From positions 1 through 7,217 of the forward strand of contig JAQVWB010000102.1 in assembly GCA_028698695.1 (NCBI GenBank): a stretch of 7,217 bases of DNA, given 5' to 3'. Positions 1 through 6,451 of this stretch are shown one piece after another (the first letter of the stretch is position 1; the number at the start of each line of letters is the position of its first letter). A program made the translations under genes and the position numbers. Below the pieces are notes generated by a model. That model was given only the letters and a program-made list of their open reading frames with translations. It made no database searches and was not told where the DNA came from. This DNA comes from Syntrophomonadaceae bacterium. Lineage in GTDB: Bacteria > Bacillota > Syntrophomonadia > Syntrophomonadales > Syntrophomonadaceae.

Positions 1-397
1 ATTGGTGCCTAAACTCCTCGCGGCGATAAATATTGGACAAATGCACTTCAATAATAGGGATATCAAGCATTTTCAGCGCATCCAGCAAAGCAATACTATA
101 ATGAGACAAAGCTCCGGCATTTATTATTAAAACCTCATACTTACCCTGAATCTGCTGTACCTGCTCTACCAAATCGCCCTCGTGGTTGGATTGGAAAAAA
201 TCAATACTTGTCCCACGCGCGCCTGCATACTTCTGCAGATCATTATTAATCTCTGCGAGGGTTTGCTGACCATAAATATCCGGTTCCCTCTCTCCCAGTA
301 AATTTAAATTAGGTCCGTTGATCACCAGAATAGCAGGCCGGTTTTTATTTTGTCCAACTACCGTAAACACTTTGTTTGATTCAGACTTCTGTGGCAT
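1..397 (-). CDS. aroQ: Type II 3-dehydroquinate dehydratase (AroQ), 3' end cut by window edge
   Basis: Type II dehydroquinases convert 3-dehydroquinate to 3-dehydroshikimate in the cytoplasmic shikimate pathway, normally as dodecamers. The first 132 codons are present. Visible family motifs are INGPNLNLLGEREPDIYG at residues 26-43 (catalytic Arg37 and lid Tyr42 by family analogy), QSNHEGDL at 69-76, INAGALSHYS at 92-101 (substrate-binding Asn93) and EVHLSNIYRREEFRHQ at 117-132 (catalytic His119). The family is about 145-150 residues, so only the last helix region should be missing. The ATG at 397 follows GGAGAAGGAGT, a good ribosome binding site. It gives a polar N-terminal extension of about 20 residues before the first strand, longer than usual. 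The gene starts 27 bases after the last permease stop with no terminator between, so it may be co-transcribed with the importer operon. Identity is secure; the exact start is slightly less so. Confidence 0.95.
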   Translation of the reverse strand, partial: MPQKSESNKVFTVVGQNKNRPAILVINGPNLNLLGEREPDIYGQQTLAEINNDLQKYAGARGTSIDFFQSNHEGDLVEQVQQIQGKYEVLIINAGALSHYSIALLDALKMLDIPIIEVHLSNIYRREEFRHQ

Positions 398-424
398 ACT
401 CCTTCTCCTTTCCGTAACTAGGGG

Positions 425-1354
425 TTACCTTTCCTCCCGGTCATAAGGAACGCCCAGGGCCAAAGGTGCTCCAGCCTCTTGACGCAAACGCACCGTAACC
501 AGCACCAGCACTAAAATAGTCAGCAAATAAGGCAGCATGGACAGGAAAAACGATGAAATCTGTATACCGGCGGTCTGCAAACGAAAAGCTAATGCTTCCA
601 CCCCGCCAAAAAGGTATGCCCCGGCAATTGCCCGCAGCGGATTCCACAGGGCAAAAATAACTAATGCCACTGCTATCCAGCCACGACCAGCCGTAAGATT
701 CTCCTGCCAGGAAGGCACATAAGCCAGTGACAAATATGCTCCTCCCAATCCGGCCATTATTCCTCCAATAATCGTACACAAATAGCGTACGCGGGATACA
801 CTGATGCCTACTGCATCAGCAGCGGCAGGGTTTTCTCCTGCTGAGCGTATTGTAAGCCCCCAGGAAGTACGGTATAACAAAAACCAAAACCCCAATGCCA
901 GTATAATACTTATATAAACCAATACATCCTGTTTAAACAAAATGGGACCCAACACCGGAATATCACTCAATAAAGGCACTACACAGGGAGTAAATGGATC
1001 GGCGGTAGGCATCCCCTGATAACTTTTACCCAGAAACCCGCTCACTCCCGTACCAAATATAGTTAAGGCTAACCCGCTGACCACCTGATTACCCTTCAGC
1101 GTTACGGTAATAAAAGCATGGATTAAAGCCATTAATCCTCCACCAGCCATGGCAGCAATAATTCCAGTCCAGTGATTACCGGTAACAATGGTAATCATAA
1201 ACCCCATGACTGCACCTACCAGCATCATCCCTTCTACTCCCAGGTTTAGTATGCCCGATCTTTCTGCCATTACCTCACCGACAGCAGCAAACAATATTGG
1301 AGTTCCGGCTACAATTGCTGCAGCCAGAAACGGGACTAATGCACTTAATTCCAC
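425..1354 (-). CDS. BMP-family ABC importer, second permease subunit (NupQ/YufQ-like)
   Basis: This is a 309-residue integral membrane permease of the BPD_transp_2 family (the group that includes RbsC, LivH and NupQ). It should form half of the transmembrane channel of a nucleoside-type importer, paired with the permease encoded just upstream. The protein is almost wholly hydrophobic, with about eight or more membrane segments. Diagnostic stretches are GEVMAERSGILNLGVEGMML at residues 26-45, near-invariant in this subfamily, and the cytoplasmic coupling segment GENPAAADAVGI at 173-184, which contacts the ATPase. GRGWIAVALVIFALWNP at 223-239 is also typical. The start is GTG at 1354, three bases after the stop of the preceding permease, with AAAGGGGG about nine bases upstream inside that gene's last codons, so translation is probably coupled. 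Length fits the family (about 305-320). The ligand cannot be read from the permease itself; purine nucleosides are inferred from characterised relatives. Confidence 0.92.
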   Translation of the reverse strand: MELSALVPFLAAAIVAGTPILFAAVGEVMAERSGILNLGVEGMMLVGAVMGFMITIVTGNHWTGIIAAMAGGGLMALIHAFITVTLKGNQVVSGLALTIFGTGVSGFLGKSYQGMPTADPFTPCVVPLLSDIPVLGPILFKQDVLVYISIILALGFWFLLYRTSWGLTIRSAGENPAAADAVGISVSRVRYLCTIIGGIMAGLGGAYLSLAYVPSWQENLTAGRGWIAVALVIFALWNPLRAIAGAYLFGGVEALAFRLQTAGIQISSFFLSMLPYLLTILVLVLVTVRLRQEAGAPLALGVPYDREER

Positions 1355-1357
1355 CAG

Positions 1358-2419
1358 TTAATCCCCCTTTGTCAGGACAATACGATATTTCCTGAAAAAT
1401 TCGCCGGCCAGCAGAAAGAATAATACGGCTCCCTGCAATATCAGCACAATCGAATAAGATATTCCCATGGTCTGAATGCCAAATCCACCAACCAGCAACG
1501 CACCAAAAAGAAACGCGACCAGAATTATGGCAAAGGGATTAAGCCGGGCCAGCCAGGCTACAATAATCCCGGTATATCCATAACCGGGGGAAATCCCCTG
1601 CTGCAGACGATGTGTAATGCCGGACACCTCAATCATACCGGTAACACCGGCAATCCCCCCGCTGATCAGCATGACCAGAATAATGTTACGTGTAACATTA
1701 ATACCGGCATAACGGGCAGCTTCCTGACTTTCGCCGCTAACCCTTATTTCATAACCCCAGCGGGTATAATTCAAAATTATGTAAAACAAAACCGCAATTA
1801 TTATCGCAATAATCAAACCCAGATGAACTCTGGTGGTTCCCAGAACCGGCAAATACGCATTAAGGCTAAAACGGGCAGATAATGGGAAACCCATACTGGC
1901 AGGGTCTTTCCATGGCCCGAATACCAAGTAACTCACCCAGAAAATTGCTACATAATTAAGCATGAGGGTAGTAATAGTTTCATTAACCTGCCAGTAAGCA
2001 CGAAGAACACCCGGTATTCCTCCCCATATAGCACCAGCCGCAAAACCGGCCAGCAGCATCAGCGGCAACAATAACCAGGCTGACATATCACCGCAGGCAA
2101 GTGCTATGCCGCTAGCAGCAAATGCTCCCATATACAGCTGACCTTCCCCTCCGATATTCCACAACTTCATACGAAAAGCCAGTGACACTGCTAATCCAGC
2201 CAGCATTAACGGAATAGCCTTTACCACCGTTTCCGACAAATTATATTTGCTTCCGATGGCACCATTTAACATACGCATATAGGTAGCAGCCGCATCATGA
2301 CCCGACCAGGACAAAAACAGCCAGCCAAAAGCTACTGCCAATATTATGGACATAATCGGTACAATAACCTCCACCCACATGGAGTTATGTTCACGGCGAA
2401 CCATCCTTACTTTATACAT
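1358..2419 (-). CDS. BMP-family ABC importer, first permease subunit (NupP/YufP-like)
   Basis: This 353-residue BPD_transp_2 permease is the longer of the two channel subunits. A short basic cytoplasmic N-terminus (residues 1-14, several Arg/Lys) leads into a first membrane helix at about 17-38. Family markers follow: LWNIGGEGQLYMGA at 86-99, NETITTLMLNYVA at 146-158, FGPWKDP at 167-173 and the ATPase-coupling segment GESQEAARYAGIN at 229-241. About nine to ten hydrophobic spans are visible. The ATG at 2419 lies one base after the stop of the ATPase gene, with AGGAG six to seven bases upstream within the ATPase 3' end, which indicates translational coupling. Length agrees with NupP-type proteins (about 350). 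Together with the adjacent permease it should form a heterodimeric channel in the cytoplasmic membrane. Confidence 0.92.
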   Translation of the reverse strand: MYKVRMVRREHNSMWVEVIVPIMSIILAVAFGWLFLSWSGHDAAATYMRMLNGAIGSKYNLSETVVKAIPLMLAGLAVSLAFRMKLWNIGGEGQLYMGAFAASGIALACGDMSAWLLLPLMLLAGFAAGAIWGGIPGVLRAYWQVNETITTLMLNYVAIFWVSYLVFGPWKDPASMGFPLSARFSLNAYLPVLGTTRVHLGLIIAIIIAVLFYIILNYTRWGYEIRVSGESQEAARYAGINVTRNIILVMLISGGIAGVTGMIEVSGITHRLQQGISPGYGYTGIIVAWLARLNPFAIILVAFLFGALLVGGFGIQTMGISYSIVLILQGAVLFFLLAGEFFRKYRIVLTKGD

Positions 2420-2420
2420 G

Positions 2421-3941
2421 TTATGCTCCTGTCGGGGCTGCCCCCAGCATCAGTGCCCCAATCGTATTTAAATCGGCAGTATCGGCATCCAGTACTGCCC
2501 TGATTTCTCCATCATACATTACGGCTACACGATCAGACAGGCGGAAAATATCATCCAGATCTTCCAGCACCAGAAGAATAGCAGTTCCTTTGTCTCTTTC
2601 CCTGAGCAACAATTGAAAAACTGCTTCGGCGGCAGCCACATCCAAACCCCGTACCGGGTACGAAGCAATTATCACCTGCGGTCTTTTATCCAGTTCCCGT
2701 CCCAGCAAAAGTTTCTGCAGATTGCCACCGGAGAGGAAATTAACCGGGTAATTTATATCCGATAAATATATATTATAGTTCTCCACCAGCGACCGGGCGT
2801 ATTTTCTTATGCGGGAATAATTTAAAAACGGGCCGCGGGAAAACTCCGGCCGGTAATAACTGCGTAAAATGCTGTTGTCCATTACGCTGATATTAGGCAC
2901 CAGCCCCATACCCAGACGATCTTCCGGGACCATATTCAGGCCCAACTCCAAACGCTTCCTGATATCATAATCAGTAATATCCCTGCCCTTCATGCGAATA
3001 CTCCCTTTTGCCGGAGTACGCAATCCCGCCAGGGCCTCCACCAGCTCACGCTGTCCATTACCGGCTACTCCGGCAATAGATACTATTTCTCCACTGCGAA
3101 TATCCAGAGTAGCATCTTTAACTGCCAGATAGCCCAAGTCTCCCCGCACCTGCAGACCCTTAATTTCCAAAACCGCCGGTCCCGGTGCAGTATTACGGTT
3201 TACCTGCCCGTACTCTATTTCACGGGCTACCATCATATGAGTTAAATCAGACTCATGCAGATTTTCAATGCGGTCACTGCCTGCCACTTCACCCTTGCGC
3301 AGAACCGTTACATAATCAGCAATCTCCATCACTTCATGTAACTTATGAGTAATTAAAACTACCGCTCTGCCCTCATCAGCCATGAAACGCAAAACTTTGA
3401 ATAAATCCTGCACCTCACGCGGAGTAAGTACCGTAGTCGGTTCATCCATAATCAGCACATCACAACCGCGATAAAGCATTTTCAGTATTTCCACGCGCTG
3501 TTGTTCTCCCAGCGATAAATTGCTGATACGCGCTGCCGGGTCAACTCCCAGTCCAAAACGCTCTGACAACTCCTGAACCTTGCCTTCCATGCCCTCCTGC
3601 CGATTAATAATACCGCGACGTTTAGCTCCCAGAACAATATTTTCCGCCACGGTAAAATTATTGACCAGGCGGAAATGCTGATAAATCATACCAATGCCCG
3701 ACTCCAGTGCATAACGCGGTGAGCGGAATTGCACCTGCCGGCCCCGTACCTTGATTTGACCGCTGTCCGGGCGGTACAATCCGGCTAAAATACTCATTAA
3801 AGTAGACTTGCCAGCCCCATTCTCTCCTAACAGGGCATGAATTTCACCCGGATAAACCCGAAAACTAATATTATGATTAGCCAGCACACCGGGGAAACTC
3901 TTACTTATATTATTCATTTCAATAAGCGGTTCACGCTTCAT
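2421..3941 (-). CDS. BMP-family ABC importer ATPase with two fused nucleotide-binding domains (NupO/YufO-like)
   Basis: This 506-residue ATPase energises the importer at the inner face of the membrane. The first domain is complete: Walker A GENGAGKST at 39-47, Q-loop Gln88, signature LSLGEQQ at 142-148, Walker B VLIMDEP at 162-168 with catalytic Glu167, and switch His199. The second domain (about 256-500) is degenerate, as usual in this family: its P-loop reads AGVAGNGQREL (290-300), its signature LSGGNLQK (403-410), and its Walker B/D-loop region ASYPVRGLD (426-434) lacks the acidic pair. ATP hydrolysis therefore probably depends mostly on one composite site. I chose the ATG at 3941 because GAAGAGGA lies seven to eight bases upstream; an in-frame TTG at 3986 would add 15 residues but has no good ribosome binding site. 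Length matches the family (about 510). It follows the lipoprotein gene after a 135-base spacer with a hairpin and is coupled to the permease gene downstream. Confidence 0.95.
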   Translation of the reverse strand: MKREPLIEMNNISKSFPGVLANHNISFRVYPGEIHALLGENGAGKSTLMSILAGLYRPDSGQIKVRGRQVQFRSPRYALESGIGMIYQHFRLVNNFTVAENIVLGAKRRGIINRQEGMEGKVQELSERFGLGVDPAARISNLSLGEQQRVEILKMLYRGCDVLIMDEPTTVLTPREVQDLFKVLRFMADEGRAVVLITHKLHEVMEIADYVTVLRKGEVAGSDRIENLHESDLTHMMVAREIEYGQVNRNTAPGPAVLEIKGLQVRGDLGYLAVKDATLDIRSGEIVSIAGVAGNGQRELVEALAGLRTPAKGSIRMKGRDITDYDIRKRLELGLNMVPEDRLGMGLVPNISVMDNSILRSYYRPEFSRGPFLNYSRIRKYARSLVENYNIYLSDINYPVNFLSGGNLQKLLLGRELDKRPQVIIASYPVRGLDVAAAEAVFQLLLRERDKGTAILLVLEDLDDIFRLSDRVAVMYDGEIRAVLDADTADLNTIGALMLGAAPTGA

Positions 3942-4032
3942 GTATAAATCCTCTTCAAAAACCGGATTGGCATTGATAAGCAACAACCTGTATTTTTCAT
4001 GCCTTGGATATTTGCGGGATAGAACAACGGAA

Positions 4033-4053
4033 AAGGCGGCATAAAGCCGCCTT
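4033..4053 (-). terminator. GC-rich hairpin between lipoprotein and ATPase genes; partial terminator or mRNA stabiliser
   Basis: On the minus strand AAGGCGGC pairs perfectly with GCCGCCTT across a TTTAT loop (8-bp stem, 5-nt loop), followed by only a short T run (TTTTCC). It starts about 24 bases after the lipoprotein gene stop at 4077 and sits about 90 bases before the ATPase start. A weak intrinsic terminator, or a 3' stem protecting the upstream message, is common after binding-protein genes in ABC operons and makes the binding protein more abundant than the membrane parts. The short T tract argues for partial, not complete, termination. The stem is seen directly; the role is inferred. Confidence 0.65.
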
Positions 4054-4076
4054 AAAGACTCTATTCTTTAATAGCC

Positions 4077-5192
4077 TTATTTGGGTATTGTACCCTCTAC
4101 ACCTTCAACAAACCATTCAAAACTTAACATTTCTGCGTCAGTCATTTTCTGAGCTTCCGGAACCTTTACTGCTCCGCTCTGGTCTTTAACCGGTCCGGTA
4201 AATACATCCCATTTCCCGTCTATAATATCAGCTTTCTTATCAGCCACCAACTGTTTAACATTGGCAGGAACCTTGTCACTAATTGGAGCCAGATCAACTA
4301 TGCCGTCTTCCACGCCACCCCAGTACTCCTCACTCTTCCAGGTCCCATCCATAACTGCCTGAATTGCTCTTACATAATATGGTCCCCAGTTCCATACCGG
4401 AGAAGTCAAATTGGCATTGGGAGCAAACTTGCTCATATCACTGTTATAACCAATGCTGAGGATTCCTGCTTCTTCGGCTGCCTGCTGAACTGCCGGAGTA
4501 TCAGCATGCTGAGCCAGCACATCACACTTGGCATCAATCAGACTCTCAGCAGCAGCTTTTTCCTTGGCAGCATCAACCCAGGTCAAAGCCCATACTACCT
4601 TAACGGTTGCATCCGGATTAACTGACCTGACTCCCAGCGTAAATGCGTTAATGCCTCTGACTACCTCCGGAATCGGATAAGCCGCCGCATAACCAATTTT
4701 ATTATTCTTCGTCATTGAACCGGCGACAATACCGCTCAGATAACGCGCCTGATAAATGCGGCCAAAATAAGTGGAAACATTAGTATCAGTCTTTAAACCT
4801 GAACAATGCAGGAAAGTAATATCCGGATAACGCTTGGCAACTTCCAGAATTGGATCCCCATAACCAAAACTGTTGGCAATGATTACTTTACAGCCTTCCT
4901 GAGCCAACTGTTCGATACTTCTTTCCGCATCTCCACCCTCAGGAACATATTCCAAAGTCATGGTCTTTACTTCCGGGATTTTCTCCTCCAGATATATTCT
5001 GCCCTGGTCATGCGCATAAGTCCAACCGGCATCCCCCGGTGCACCAATATAAATAAACCCAACCTTGAACTCCTCTGCTTTGTCTTTGGCGGCGTCCTTA
5101 TCCCCCTGGTCGGCAGTTCCGCATCCCACAACCAATGCAGTCATAAGCGCCAGGACCAACACCATAATACCCAGCTTGCCAAATCTCATCAA
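4077..5192 (-). CDS. BMP-family (PnrA-like) solute-binding lipoprotein of the ABC importer
   Basis: This is the extracellular, lipid-anchored ligand-binding component of the importer, 371 residues. A basic N-terminus, a hydrophobic core (residues 8-22) and the lipobox VVGC place the lipidated Cys at 24, followed by a charged, Lys/Asp-rich linker to about 41. The periplasmic-binding-protein type I fold follows. Likely pocket segments are GDAGWTYAHDQG (53-64), NSFGYGD (107-113), AQHADTP (227-233), GYNSDM (248-253) and WNWGPYY (267-273). The C-terminus GVEGTIPK is typical for the family. Characterised relatives bind purine nucleosides or bases (Treponema PnrA, Bacillus NupN), so that substrate class is inferred; the segments look closer to a different subgroup than to NupN itself. 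AGGAGG at 5208-5203 lies 10 bases before a TTG at 5192 and 13 before an ATG at 5189; either may be the start, and the mature protein is the same. It is the first gene of its operon. Confidence 0.93.
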   Translation of the reverse strand: MMRFGKLGIMVLVLALMTALVVGCGTADQGDKDAAKDKAEEFKVGFIYIGAPGDAGWTYAHDQGRIYLEEKIPEVKTMTLEYVPEGGDAERSIEQLAQEGCKVIIANSFGYGDPILEVAKRYPDITFLHCSGLKTDTNVSTYFGRIYQARYLSGIVAGSMTKNNKIGYAAAYPIPEVVRGINAFTLGVRSVNPDATVKVVWALTWVDAAKEKAAAESLIDAKCDVLAQHADTPAVQQAAEEAGILSIGYNSDMSKFAPNANLTSPVWNWGPYYVRAIQAVMDGTWKSEEYWGGVEDGIVDLAPISDKVPANVKQLVADKKADIIDGKWDVFTGPVKDQSGAVKVPEAQKMTDAEMLSFEWFVEGVEGTIPK

Positions 5193-5403
5193 CTTACCAT
5201 TACCTCCTGTCCAAATCTAAAATCCGTTGCTAAATATTTCTAACACTTTTTAATTCGACACTATTAATTAAATTCCTTCATTAAAAGCTATTAATGGACG
5301 CTGATAACGCAGGTAATGCGGATTTCCGCTGTTTTATAATTATTGATATAGTTGAGAATATTTCAATTTATAAAAAATCTAATTATGCAAAGTCCTCATA
5401 CAG
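5193..5403 (-). promoter_or_regulatory. Leader/promoter region of the ABC importer operon
   Basis: This 211-base gap is AT-rich and must hold the importer operon promoter unless transcription enters from the pilin genes. No intrinsic terminator for the upstream pilin operon is visible. Possible but weak promoter elements are TTGAAA at 5366-5361 with AT-rich -10-like sequence near 5343-5333, and TATTTA near 5237 with a poor -35. I looked for the conserved purine riboswitch core and did not find it. A strong AGGAGG at 5208-5203 precedes the lipoprotein start. The repeat element at 5281-5331 lies in the middle. The exact promoter cannot be assigned by eye. Confidence 0.35.
5281..5331. repeat. 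Small intergenic element with contiguous 9-base degenerate repeats
   Basis: On the plus strand three adjoining 9-mers are seen, GACGCTGAT (5297-5305), AACGCAGGT (5306-5314) and AATGCGGAT (5315-5323), followed by a related TTCCGCTGTT. They fit a loose consensus AACGCNGAT. The last part forms a small hairpin, GCGGA-TT-TCCGC (5318-5329). The left flank is TTAAAAGCTATTAATG. From memory, similar arrays (TTAATGGACGCGGAT-type followed by ACGCGGAT-type units) occur as dispersed intergenic sequences in many bacteria; this was not checked. The repeats themselves are directly visible; mobility or function is unknown. Confidence 0.5.
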
Positions 5404-5988
5404 CTATTTATACTTCAGAGACACGATCCTGGCCGGCTCAAAATAATCGCGGTGATCAAACACCATCGTTCCGTCTGCCTCAATTTTATAAATATCCAGA
5501 AACTCCACCTGAACTTCTACCAGTAAAGTTCTTTGTGCCGGGGGGCAGATTCCCTGGCTGGCAAACTGAAAACGGCACTCTTTATCATCCGCAAAAACAC
5601 ACTTGGGGTTTTCCAGATAAAAGCTTAATTCTTTTCCTGACTCGTTTAAAATCCATTCCTGCTTAGACAGGATAATCTCAGCAGGGATATCCTGACTGTG
5701 ACTGTAGTCCTGATCCAATACAGTATAAATCTCTTCCACCCCAACCAGTACGCCTGCCTCTGCCATTTCAAAAGCCTGGGCAGAGTGGTGATGATTAATA
5801 CTAATTAGTCCCTCCAGAAAAGAAGAGTCCGCAAAAGAAGCTGCGATAAGAAAAAACAGCAATAGATAAAAAATTACCCAAACCAGTACATAACCTTTAT
5901 CATTTCCACTTTGAAATAATGAAGGAATAAAGTCTGTCTTACTCCTGTGCCTGTAAAACCCGGGAATAACAAAAGTAATTAACTTCAT
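5404..5988 (-). CDS. Type IV pilus minor prepilin, PilX/GspK-like
   Basis: This gene encodes a probable minor pilin, 194 residues. A long polar leader ends at Gly32, followed by the hydrophobic helix YVLVWVIFYLLLFFLIAA (33-50) and then SAQAFEMAEAGV, the alanine/glutamate-rich helix (about 71-82) characteristic of PilX-type N-terminal domains (usual pattern AxxxAEAG). The usual Glu at mature position 5 is replaced by Trp; GspK-type tip pseudopilins also lack this Glu. The soluble C-terminal part has three close cysteines (in PKCVF, KECRF and GICPP) that could form a disulfide. I chose ATG 5988 because AGGA lies eight bases upstream; ATGs at 5997 and 5994 would add two or three residues. The start overlaps the preceding gene by 50 bases. 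It is the last gene of the three-gene pilin operon. The call as a pilin-like protein is firm; the PilX assignment is by pattern and gene order. Confidence 0.75.
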   Translation of the reverse strand: MKLITFVIPGFYRHRSKTDFIPSLFQSGNDKGYVLVWVIFYLLLFFLIAASFADSSFLEGLISINHHHSAQAFEMAEAGVLVGVEEIYTVLDQDYSHSQDIPAEIILSKQEWILNESGKELSFYLENPKCVFADDKECRFQFASQGICPPAQRTLLVEVQVEFLDIYKIEADGTMVFDHRDYFEPARIVSLKYK

Positions 5989-6451
5989 AATCATCATCCT
6001 GGCTATGCAACTTTAACTTACCCTGCAACCTAGAACCTGTCTTCGTAAAACTAACTGCTGATATATTCTCCGCTACCGGTACGGTACTGACATCGCGACG
6101 ATACAGATTGCCACCGTAAGTATAAATGCATATGTTTTCCCCTTGCGCCCCGGTAATAATCAACTGGCTGCCATCGGCATTCACCTGAAAATCCCGTGAT
6201 GTCCTTATATCCTGCTGAATGCAATCCAGTGCCATACGCGATGAATACTGCAACTCAGCCTGTTCGCTGTTATGGGAATAACCATTTAAAAGCAGCGTGG
6301 ATATCTGCTGCAATGAAACAATCACCAACAAGGCCAATGCCAATCCCAGCAACAGGTCAACCAGCATAATACCATGTTCATCAGCACCAGTCTGAAAAAT
6401 CCCCCTGACACTCAAGGCACCCGAACTACTCCCACCATAAATTCTTCCCAC
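5939..6451 (-). CDS. Type IV pilus minor prepilin, PilW/GspJ-like
   Basis: This is a probable minor pilin of 170 residues. A leader ends at Gly27, followed by IMLVDLLLGLALALLVIVSL (28-47), a class III signal with Asp at mature position 5 in place of Glu. After the helix, LQYSSRMALDCIQQDIRTS resembles the PilW/GspJ pattern (a helix with LxxDIR) preceding the beta-rich head. The start is uncertain. GTG 6451 has GGGGGGAG six bases upstream and gives a 27-residue leader with a 40-base overlap of the preceding gene. A TTG at 6415 would overlap that gene's stop by four bases (TTGA) and give a more ordinary 15-residue leader, but with a poorer ribosome binding site. It lies second in the pilin operon, between PilV-like and PilX-like genes, the usual minor pilin order. 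A type II secretion pseudopilin or ComG-type competence component is the main alternative. Confidence 0.75.
   Translation of the reverse strand: MGRIYGGSSSGALSVRGIFQTGADEHGIMLVDLLLGLALALLVIVSLQQISTLLLNGYSHNSEQAELQYSSRMALDCIQQDIRTSRDFQVNADGSQLIITGAQGENICIYTYGGNLYRRDVSTVPVAENISAVSFTKTGSRLQGKLKLHSQDDDYEVNYFCYSRVLQAQE

Noticed and set aside
3942..3986. Upstream TTG start adding 15 residues to the ATPase
   Set aside because: No good ribosome binding site precedes it, and the ATG at 3941 has GAAGAGGA at proper spacing and gives the family's usual N-terminus.
4806..5243. 145-codon plus-strand open frame opposite the lipoprotein gene
   Set aside because: It lies wholly antisense to a clear BMP lipoprotein gene, shows no family motif and has composition of a shadow frame.
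5318..5340. Plus-strand intrinsic terminator (GCGGATTTCCGC then TGTTTTAT)
   Set aside because: The stem is only five pairs with a two-base loop, and no plus-strand gene ends nearby; better explained as part of the repeat element.
5193..5403. Possible purine riboswitch before the importer operon
   Set aside because: Purine transport operons are often so controlled, but the conserved three-way junction core sequences were not found on the minus strand.
5352..5666. 104-codon plus-strand open frame opposite the PilX-like gene
   Set aside because: Antisense to a recognisable minor pilin gene, no motif and no good ribosome binding site.
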